Shown here: piece by piece, positions 7,501-11,152 of the stretch
Layout of the letters: each line of letters begins with the position of its first letter
Numbering within the stretch: the stretch's first letter is position 1
Notes under the pieces: model-generated
What the model was told of the DNA's origin: nothing
Database searches by the model: none
The model's input: only the letters and a program-made list of their open reading frames with translations
Made by a program: the position numbers and the translations under genes
Source of the DNA: Anaerolineae bacterium
GTDB lineage: Bacteria; Chloroflexota; Anaerolineae; 4572-78; J111
Assembly (NCBI GenBank): GCA_020433835.1
Contig: JAGRBY010000200.1
Coordinates: 1-11,152, forward strand
Reading direction: 5' to 3'
Length of the DNA stretch: 11,152 bases

Positions 7501-7884
7501 ATGCTTTTCGGTCTGTTGGGTTAAATGGAGAAAGTGGCTCACATCAAGCCAGCATTGGTTGGTGGGGTTAAAGGCTACGGTTTGGCGGCTAATATCTAAG
7601 AGATCACTGTCACCAAGATGGCGCTTCAGCCGTGACAGGGCCACCCGCAAGTTGTTGCGAGCCTGATCGAGCGGCATATCGGGCCAAAAAAGGCCGATGA
7701 GGGTATCGCGGCTGTGGGGCTGGTTTGCTTCTACAGCCAAATAAGCCAGCAAGCCTTGCTCTTTGCGGCGCGGCTCGGTAGCGGTGGGGTTGGCCCGGCA
7801 ATACATCAACCACGGGCCAAGCAAGGATATTTCTACAACAGCGTCAGAACGATCCATGAGCTTTACGTTTACTGAAGTTGGCAT
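4534..7884 (-). CDS. SARP/AfsR-like STAND regulator: wHTH-BTAD-NTPase-TPR
   Basis: This 1116-residue protein combines a DNA-binding head with an NTP-driven signalling switch. With the ATG at 7884 as residue 1: an OmpR-type winged helix at about 19-111 (GLFWPD, ARNNLRVALSRLKR); a bacterial transcriptional activation domain at 115-271; an AP-ATPase module with Walker A GPGGIGKT (324-331), Walker B LLLVIDN (394-400), the ITSRER sensor (426-431) and the GLPLGL motif (495-500); and at about 720-1050 several tetratricopeptide repeats that probably sense a ligand or partner. Such proteins usually activate nearby genes once the NTPase switches state. The start is uncertain: an in-frame TTG at 7926 and ATG at 7857 are alternatives and none has a clear ribosome site; 7857 would still keep the whole winged helix. 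It is first in an operon with the DinB gene and divergent from the small-protein cluster. Confidence 0.88.
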   Translation of the reverse strand: MPTSVNVKLMDRSDAVVEISLLGPWLMYCRANPTATEPRRKEQGLLAYLAVEANQPHSRDTLIGLFWPDMPLDQARNNLRVALSRLKRHLGDSDLLDISRQTVAFNPTNQCWLDVSHFLHLTQQTEKHKHTHLADCQDCLTNLRQAVSLYHDAFLSGFFLDDCLTFEEWLFIWRERLHMQMLKQLERLAQAAESNGDLTEAEHYTRRQLAMDSLHERAHRQLMRILAAQGQRSAALTQFQTCVAVLRDELGVEPEAETLLLYEEIQAGTLTAVSEDVPLPRPLSPTRAYTLPENTTPFIGREAELEQLSQRLAERHYRLISLVGPGGIGKTRLALQAARAKRDAFRDGVFFVPLDGVQTGAEIPAAIAEALDITFRGSESPQSEIITILRDRQLLLVIDNLEHVIEGGAELLIAMIESVPELVLLITSRERLNAQGEDLFQLRGLPYPDQAGKPDAARYAAVRLFVDRAHRIHKTFGLSKDTLSHVVHICRLVEGLPLGLELAATWVRDVSVAQIAAFLEKDFDLLETDLRDISPRHRNIATVFEHSWGLLTAAEQAVLSQLAIFRGGFTLAAAQSVTGASPLVLTRLRYKSLLRGSGDGRYMAHELLRQLALRKLETQPADVEQVRTRHSHYFLTLLQEKAKLLTGEAAAQSGAALRLEIDNIRQGWRWAVETSAVEQLRQSAAGLVAFFAHEGLGFEGAQLLQMAVNMPHLQTESKSDVLPFLLVKQLTLLDSINTLDEIMPYIKRIMALTHPHPAWSLLEAETYLIWSMSSLDQVSNLKQARNYLDQAFALAKDINDPEFEARLYCELGRNYLYDGQFDKAVAVLEKALAIFESLGHLPGQALVYSRLAPAYAEAYNIGPALVCDRRALHLYTQVNNRAKLGDAHNNLAETYVLLGAYEQAKEHTLKSIEISHQQSRKMNEANTLSLYAFILDKLGQTEAAEKQYRAAIAVQKELKVNFSLRYSLLYWGDFQLRSGHLTEAEITFDEAIALNSDTPHLHLTSQCKQAVVYLTQGRHDEALALADKIWQAIEATAGEGLPFPINTMYECYVVFHACNDDRAKAALRMAADVLKRTAAGIDDPEMRTSFLNNVPVNRRLRAALSAGRVETTEIKD

Positions 7885-7902
7885 TTGACGTCTAAATCCG
7901 GA

Positions 7903-7962
7903 GCGTAGGCCGTAAACCGTAGGCAATAAGCAGGGTGGTCAGTTTGAATTTATCGCCTACGC
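7903..7962 (-). promoter_or_regulatory. Leader of the STAND regulator with competing hairpins
   Basis: In the predicted leader RNA (minus strand) the segment GGCGTAGGCGATAA (about 7950-7963) can pair with TTATTGCCTACG (7918-7929; 11 of 12 bases, loop of 20). Its GCGTAGGC part can alternatively pair perfectly over 8 bases with GCCTACGC (7903-7910), closer to the ATG at 7884. The two pairings exclude each other, and the first would bury the possible TTG start at 7926. This layout suits an attenuator or start-site switch. No folding calculation was done; the call rests on complementarity only. Confidence 0.35.
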
Positions 7963-8024
7963 CTTGTGCCTGACTTCCCACACAGCAACCCGGATTTGTG
8001 TTCTTACACGAGGTCGGCCAACCG

Positions 8025-8052
8025 AGTATAGCACAATCTGACGAGATTTCAA
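8025..8052 (-). promoter_or_regulatory. Promoter of the STAND regulator-DinB operon
   Basis: On the minus strand TTGAAA (8047-8052), a 16-base spacer and TATACT (8025-8030) preceded by TG one base upstream (extended -10) make a good sigma-70-type promoter. The start of transcription would be near 8018, leaving a leader of about 135 bases before the ATG at 7884. Confidence 0.6.
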
Positions 8053-8097
8053 CCTCTGAATTGGGGGACGGATGCGGTTCTGTTATGGGGCGAGAGA

Positions 8098-8233
8098 GAA
8101 ACACTGAAGCACTGAGGAAAATGAGAACACTGATCTTCTCCAGGTGAGGATCACAACAATCCAAGGTCAAAAGAAGGCTATGATGGCCCGACGGAATTCA
8201 GTGTTCTCATCAATTTCAGTGCTTCAGTGTTTC
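8098..8233. repeat. 136-bp inverted repeat with 36-base arms
   Basis: The left arm (8098-8133) and the right arm (8198-8233) are reverse complements at about 31 of 36 positions: GAAACACTGAAGCACTGA, a variable five-base patch, then ATGAGAACACTGA. The spacer is 64 bases (8134-8197) with no gene. It lies between the regulator promoter and the plus-strand small genes. It could be a MITE remnant or a long hairpin insulating the two transcription units. The rest of the gap from 7885 to 8448 holds the regulator leader and promoter (up to 8052), a weak extended -10 (TGCTACAAT, about 8268-8276) that might serve the plus-strand genes, and repeat copy B. Confidence 0.75.
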
Positions 8234-8310
8234 AAAAAGCGTCGGTAATGAACGGGTAATGGTCACCTGCTACAATGATAACCATTAGCAATTGGCTCTA
8301 AACACACAAA

Positions 8311-8432
8311 CAGGACTTACGCAAAAATCAGGTGACAGTCACTTATTGTTAATAAATCAGCATGGGATTAACCCAAGCAGGTCAACTTAGAGCGCCCAAG
8401 TGACTGTCACCTTTAGAACTGCGCAAGTCCTG
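8311..8432. repeat. Palindrome-ended dispersed repeat, copy B
   Basis: The 83-base core (8330-8412) has the same terminal arms as copy A, GTGACAGTCAC (8332-8342) and GTGACTGTCAC (8400-8410), and its interior matches copy A in the reverse orientation. Here an outer pair of inverted repeats is also present: CAGGACTTACGCA (8311-8323) and, as its near complement, TGCGCAAGTCCTG (8420-8432). Such nested, perfectly placed ends suggest a non-autonomous mobile element of 122 bp; which transposase would move it cannot be told from the window. It ends 16 bases before the ATG of the next gene, so it forms that gene's upstream region. Confidence 0.75.
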
Positions 8433-8448
8433 ACAAAGCGAAAACACA

Positions 8449-8652
8449 ATGGCAGATAAAACAGGTCTTTATAAATCTTTCCTGATCCGCATCTGGAGCG
8501 ATAAAGTTGGATCGAAGCGGCGGGTAATGGTTGCTCCCGTCGATGGGGCCGGCCAGCATTATTACTTTGCCAATTTAGATGACCTGATGATCTTTCTGCT
8601 GCAAGAAATGGAAGCGCCAACGAAAGGAGGTATGCATAATCAAGCAACGTGA
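8449..8652 (+). CDS. Small SFL-motif conserved protein, function unknown
   Basis: This 67-residue protein contains SFLIRIW (10-16) and FANLDDLMIFLLQEM (40-54), the two ends of a short conserved domain seen, from memory, in many Chloroflexota, cyanobacterial and actinobacterial proteins (pattern: S-F-L-x-R-x-W ... F-x-x-L-x-x-L-x-x-F-L). It is predicted to be a compact beta strand-helix unit in the cytosol; no activity is known to me. Only a poor ribosome site precedes the ATG, and repeat copy B lies directly upstream. It is followed 63 bases later by the DUF3303-like gene on the same strand, probably in one transcript. Confidence 0.7.
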   Translation: MADKTGLYKSFLIRIWSDKVGSKRRVMVAPVDGAGQHYYFANLDDLMIFLLQEMEAPTKGGMHNQAT

Positions 8653-8715
8653 AGGCTAACATCAATACTTAAACCGAACATTCTAAATTAAACAAAAAAC
8701 GATTAAAGGAGAACA

Positions 8716-8997
8716 ATGATGTTATTTGTGACACAACTTGAAGTTAAAGGCACCAGCACCCCGGCGGAACGCATCGCGCGGCGAGCAGAGTGGCATTATC
8801 CGGCCGGCGTCAAGGTCATTGCCGAATACTGGCTGCAAACGGATGGATATTCTGTCTTTTCGATCATAGAAACCGATAACAACACCGACATCTTTGCTAT
8901 CACGTCTCAATGGGGCGATGTTTTTAACGTCAAAGTTTCACCGGCAATAACGGCGGAGCAAGGGCTTCAGTTGGCTCAAAAAATGATGCAGGGCTAA
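8716..8997 (+). CDS. DUF3303-like small alpha/beta-barrel protein
   Basis: This 93-residue protein starts with a beta strand (MMLFVTQLEVKG), a helix rich in Ala and Arg (17-26), then YPAGVKVIAEYWL (28-40), SIIETDNN (49-56) and QWGDVFNVKVSPAI (65-78). This order and the phrases P-x-G-V-K-V and ETD-N resemble DUF3303, a family with the dimeric ferredoxin-like barrel fold; the match is by pattern, so a sister family is possible. Its biochemical role is unknown. AAAGGAG (8705-8711) serves either of the two tandem ATGs at 8716 and 8719; the second has the better spacing. It is preceded by the SFL-type gene and followed by the 9042 repeat. Confidence 0.75.
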   Translation: MMLFVTQLEVKGTSTPAERIARRAEWHYPAGVKVIAEYWLQTDGYSVFSIIETDNNTDIFAITSQWGDVFNVKVSPAITAEQGLQLAQKMMQG

Positions 8998-9041
8998 ACC
9001 CTGGCCGGGTCGTTAACAGCTATGGCCCAAAAATTAAACCT

Positions 9042-9192
9042 CTATACTAAAAACAGAATGAAACCAGCACTTTTGGCATCATGCCCGAACGGTTTTATCG
9101 GGCATCCATAGGTCGTGTGGAATAGATGCCCGCTTAAAACGTGCGGGCATGACGTGATGAAAAGTGTTGGTTTCAAACTAATTTCGGTATAG
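9042..9192. mobile_element. MITE-like 151-bp element with two internal hairpins
   Basis: The ends CTATAC (9042-9047) and GTATAG (9187-9192) are exact inverted copies, and behind them about 20 further bases of terminal inverted repeat are recognisable (TGAAACCAGCACTTTT against AAAAGTGTTGGTTTCA). Inside are two separate hairpins built on the same word: ATGCCCG...CGGGCAT at 9081-9105 and ATGCCCGC...GCGGGCAT at 9126-9150. There is no coding capacity. A partial inverted copy stands at 11098-11152. The layout is that of a non-autonomous mobile element; the hairpins may also end transcription from the gene upstream. Confidence 0.75.
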
Positions 9193-9228
9193 TTGATCGA
9201 TCATAAAACAGACAAAAGGGGATAAACG

Positions 9229-9519
9229 ATGGCAAAGCATTATATCCTTGTACGGCATAAAATCACAGACTATGCTCAATGGAAGCCCAGTTTCGATGAG
9301 CATGGGAGCGTCCGAAAAGAGGCCTCTTCTAAAGGCGGATATATTCTGCGCAACGTTGATGACCCTAATGAGGTGATGATACTTTTAGAGGTAGAAGATT
9401 TGATGAAAGTGCGCCAATTGCTTCAATCTGAAGATTTAAAGGAGGCCATGCAGCGATCTGGGGTTGTTGAGCAGCCTGACGTTTACATCCTTGAGGAAGC
9501 CGACCAACCCCCAGCGTAA
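9229..9519 (+). CDS. Dimeric alpha/beta-barrel protein (antibiotic-monooxygenase-like)
   Basis: This 96-residue protein reads YILVRHKITDYAQWKPSFDE (5-24), a common opening of stand-alone ferredoxin-like barrel proteins related to antibiotic biosynthesis monooxygenases, followed by GGYILRNVDDPNEVMILLEV (36-55) and LLQSEDLKEAMQRSGV (64-79). Relatives are often annotated as cyclases or ABM-domain proteins; their reactions are mostly unproven, so only fold and likely small-molecule binding are inferred. AAGGGGAT (9216-9223) is the ribosome site. The gene starts 37 bases after the MITE-like element, whose right end (TATAGT) may supply a -10. Confidence 0.78.
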   Translation: MAKHYILVRHKITDYAQWKPSFDEHGSVRKEASSKGGYILRNVDDPNEVMILLEVEDLMKVRQLLQSEDLKEAMQRSGVVEQPDVYILEEADQPPA

Positions 9520-9622
9520 TTCCGAATCGCGGGAGAGAAAGCAGCAATAGAAATGTTGCCAACGATCCGAACGGTAACCATCACCAAAGGTCTATGTAAT
9601 AAATACAATAAGGAGAGAAATT

Positions 9623-10015
9623 ATGGATAACTTAGAAATAGCTAAACAAGCGTATCAAGACTTTGCCGAAGGCAATATTGAAGGCGTGGTGGCGATTATG
9701 CACCCGGAGGTTGAATGGCATGTTAGCCCCGGATTTCCGTACGTATCAGGCGATGGGGTGGTTGTTGGGCCGCAGGCGGTGGTGCAGAACGTCTTCGCTC
9801 CGATATCTGAATATTACGACGGATTTACCATCGACGTTCAGGAATTTTTCGGCAGTGGTGATAAGGTGGTTATGGTTGGCTACCTCACCGGGGTTTGGAA
9901 GGAGACGGGCAAGCGCTTCAAGGCCAATGTGGTCCACGTGACAACGCTCAAAGACGGCAAGATGACCCATTTCTTTGAGGCGGCTGATACGGGCGAGATA
10001 GTTGGCTCGGCTTAG
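9623..10015 (+). CDS. SnoaL-like / NTF2-fold protein
   Basis: This 130-residue protein has the pattern of the SnoaL-like, ketosteroid-isomerase-related family: a first helix ending in YQDFAEGNIEGVVAIM (11-26), then HPEVEWHVSPG (27-37), a middle strand DVQEFFGSGDKVVMVGYLTG, and a last strand pair KDGKMTHFFEAADTGEI. These proteins form a cone-shaped barrel that holds a hydrophobic small molecule; some are polyketide cyclases or isomerases, many have no assigned reaction. AAGGAGAG (9610-9617) is a strong ribosome site at 5 bases. It is 103 bases downstream of the monooxygenase-like gene on the same strand, and may share its transcript. Confidence 0.85.
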   Translation: MDNLEIAKQAYQDFAEGNIEGVVAIMHPEVEWHVSPGFPYVSGDGVVVGPQAVVQNVFAPISEYYDGFTIDVQEFFGSGDKVVMVGYLTGVWKETGKRFKANVVHVTTLKDGKMTHFFEAADTGEIVGSA

Positions 10016-10064
10016 GATTGAGCGTCCAATAACTTCTGCATCTTTTAGAACATCCTATTGCTTG

Positions 10065-10104
10065 GTGCGTAACGTCCAAAGCGAAAATGGTACGGATTAC
10101 GCAC
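10065..10104. repeat. Hairpin between SnoaL-like gene and next ORF
   Basis: GTGCGTAA (10065-10072) and TTACGCAC (10097-10104) are perfect 8-base inverted copies with a 24-base loop. There is no T-run after it, so it is not a typical intrinsic terminator. It could be an operator, a processed-RNA hairpin or an old element end. Confidence 0.4.
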
Positions 10105-10129
10105 TACTAAAGTCGAGCAAAATTATTTT

Positions 10130-10858
10130 ATGCACTTCTTTAAGAGAGAGAGAGACACGTTGTTTATTCAACTAAGCAAAAACGTAGCCTTTGCAATGCG
10201 TTCCACGGGAGCATCAGCCGGAGAGCGACAGCTAGAGCGAGCGACGATCTATAGCGGAGATATCCGCCGACCGTGGCGATCGGTTTATGGTTTTTCGATG
10301 ACTGCGGCGCGGCTGGCTATGGGGGAAGAAATGGTATTATCCTGCCGCGAGGATGAAATCTTTGATTATTTAACACAGCTCAATGCATTATTGAAATCGC
10401 CGGAATGTCTCAATCGGGCTTGCAATGCGCTAGCCAGTTTGGCACAGAACACGCAGCAAAAGTTCGAACGACTGATTCGCCTTCGTGATGAACCCCTTAG
10501 CGACAGCGAAATCCCAGACTTGATAACCGAGGTCGAGAACATTCTAGCTGACTCGACAGAGCACACCTTGGCCGAAAGGCTGGCTTGTATCCTCAGACCC
10601 GATAATGCCACCCAGGAAATTATAGGTGTCGGCAAAATGTTGGCCCGTTTGCGCCGAGGTGTAGGATGTCTCGAACAAATGAAAGTGTGTGGATTTCAAG
10701 TCATGATCCTCGACCAACAGCGCCAGTTGAAACGCCCCAGTTCGAATATAACAAAACCTATCGCAAGTCAGGCTGAGCCTGCTGGCCCGGCCCAATATCA
10801 TCAAACGTTGTGGAATTATCGCATTGCAAGATACGCTGTCGATCAACCAGCCCGTTAA
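10130..10858 (+). CDS. Unrecognised 242-residue protein
   Basis: I do not recognise this protein. It has no membrane segment and no signal peptide. The middle (about 65-205) is rich in leucine-heptad helices (YLTQLNALL, ACNALASLA, EVENILAD, MLARLRRGVGCLEQM), so it is probably largely helical and may be a coiled-coil or scaffold-like protein; the tail (205-242) is rich in Pro, Ala and Gln and likely unstructured. Four cysteines do not form a clear metal site. The start is doubtful: no ribosome site precedes the ATG at 10130, the frame is open back to 10073, a purine-rich GAGAGAGAGA precedes a TTG at 10160, and ATGs at 10196 and 10298 are further options. An open frame of 729 bases at this base composition supports it being a real gene. 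Its neighbours are the SnoaL-like gene upstream and a MITE-like copy downstream. Confidence 0.55.
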   Translation: MHFFKRERDTLFIQLSKNVAFAMRSTGASAGERQLERATIYSGDIRRPWRSVYGFSMTAARLAMGEEMVLSCREDEIFDYLTQLNALLKSPECLNRACNALASLAQNTQQKFERLIRLRDEPLSDSEIPDLITEVENILADSTEHTLAERLACILRPDNATQEIIGVGKMLARLRRGVGCLEQMKVCGFQVMILDQQRQLKRPSSNITKPIASQAEPAGPAQYHQTLWNYRIARYAVDQPAR

Positions 10859-11097
10859 GTGTCTGTTACCTTATTAAACCGTGGAAACGGGAGATGATGA
10901 AAATCGACAAAATAATCGACAGAACCTTCGGCGGTACCACACCATTAAATCGTGGAGAGTGGGAAAGAACCCAGAGTTTTTAGCGTTAAAAAGAAACGTC
11001 TTTTGCCCCACAAGGGTATCAATGAGACATCAAAACCCTGGTTTCTCAAAAAGTGCAAACTTAGTCACCATAGGTTATATACGAGAAGTTTCTAAAG
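10859..11097. other. Intergenic stretch without a supportable gene
   Basis: No reading frame here has family resemblance or a ribosome site. The only structure seen is a short imperfect direct repeat, ATTAAACCGTGGA (10873-10885) and ATTAAATCGTGGA (10944-10956), each followed by a purine-rich GGGA. It may be decayed sequence between the unknown gene and the MITE-like copy. Confidence 0.4.
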
Positions 11098-11152
11098 TAT
11101 ACCGAAATTAGTTTGAAACCAACACTTTTCATCACGTCATGCCCGCATGGTT
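11098..11152. mobile_element. Second MITE-like copy, inverted, cut by window end
   Basis: From 11098 the sequence equals the reverse complement of the right end of the 9042-9192 element for 50 bases without a mismatch (through ATGCCCGCA), then diverges slightly in the hairpin loop and runs off the window. It is therefore a recent relative in opposite orientation, flanking the 9229-10858 genes on their right. Confidence 0.75.

Noticed and set aside
7500..7540. A His-rich stretch followed by CxxC in the activation domain of the STAND regulator as a zinc site.
   Set aside because: Chloroflexota relatives commonly carry a CxxC-like pair here as I recall, and nothing else indicates metal binding.
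8623..8652. A perfect AAAGGAGGT followed by ATG and a six-codon frame inside the end of the SFL-type gene.
   Set aside because: The ribosome-site match touches the ATG with only one base between, too close for initiation, and the frame is simply the tail of the 67-residue protein.
10881..11111. A GTG-started frame of 76 codons near the right end.
   Set aside because: No ribosome site, no family resemblance, and its last codons lie in the MITE-like copy.

Overview
The window looks like a piece of a Chloroflexota (Anaerolineae-type) chromosome. This is an inference from gene content: a very large BTAD/STAND regulator with TPRs, a receiver-PP2C phosphatase, GYD-, DUF3303- and SFL-type small proteins, mid-range GC, and many short palindromic repeats between genes. 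No rRNA, tRNA, CRISPR array or intact transposase gene was seen.

Left part (1-1000), minus strand: a two-gene operon of an uncharacterised conserved protein and an overlapping MerR-type regulator that runs off the window edge. It is driven by a promoter with the long 19-bp spacer and dyad expected of MerR control. Next is a palindrome-ended repeat (899-1000), then a receiver-PP2C (RsbU/SpoIIE-like) phosphatase (1001-2170). From 2274 to 2760 lies a patch of gene debris: a receiver-domain remnant on the minus strand, the first codons of a GYD-domain gene, and the ATP-binding end of a histidine kinase on the plus strand.

Middle part (2777-8052): a well-formed promoter and a cobalamin-independent methionine-synthase-type protein on the plus strand. 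It most resembles the folate-independent MesD group as I recall it. Converging on it from the right is a minus-strand operon of a 1116-residue SARP/AfsR-like STAND regulator followed 4 bases later by a DinB-fold protein. The regulator has a good promoter and a leader with competing hairpins.

Right part (8098-11152), plus strand: a 136-bp inverted repeat, a second copy of the palindrome-ended repeat, and then small genes for an SFL-type protein, a DUF3303-like protein, a dimeric alpha/beta-barrel (monooxygenase-like) protein and a SnoaL-like protein, followed by an unrecognised 242-residue protein. A 151-bp MITE-like element (9042-9192) and an inverted partial copy at the window end (11098-11152) bracket the last three of these genes.

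How it works together: the MerR pair and the regulator-DinB pair each look like self-contained regulator-plus-effector units. The PP2C protein may have lost its upstream hybrid kinase, of which the debris could be the remains. The small alpha+beta-barrel proteins could bind or modify small molecules, but no substrate is readable from the sequence. The strongest leads for a second look are the MerR-type operon with its unknown partner, the MesD-like gene with no visible partner gene, the regulator leader, and the two families of inverted short repeats.
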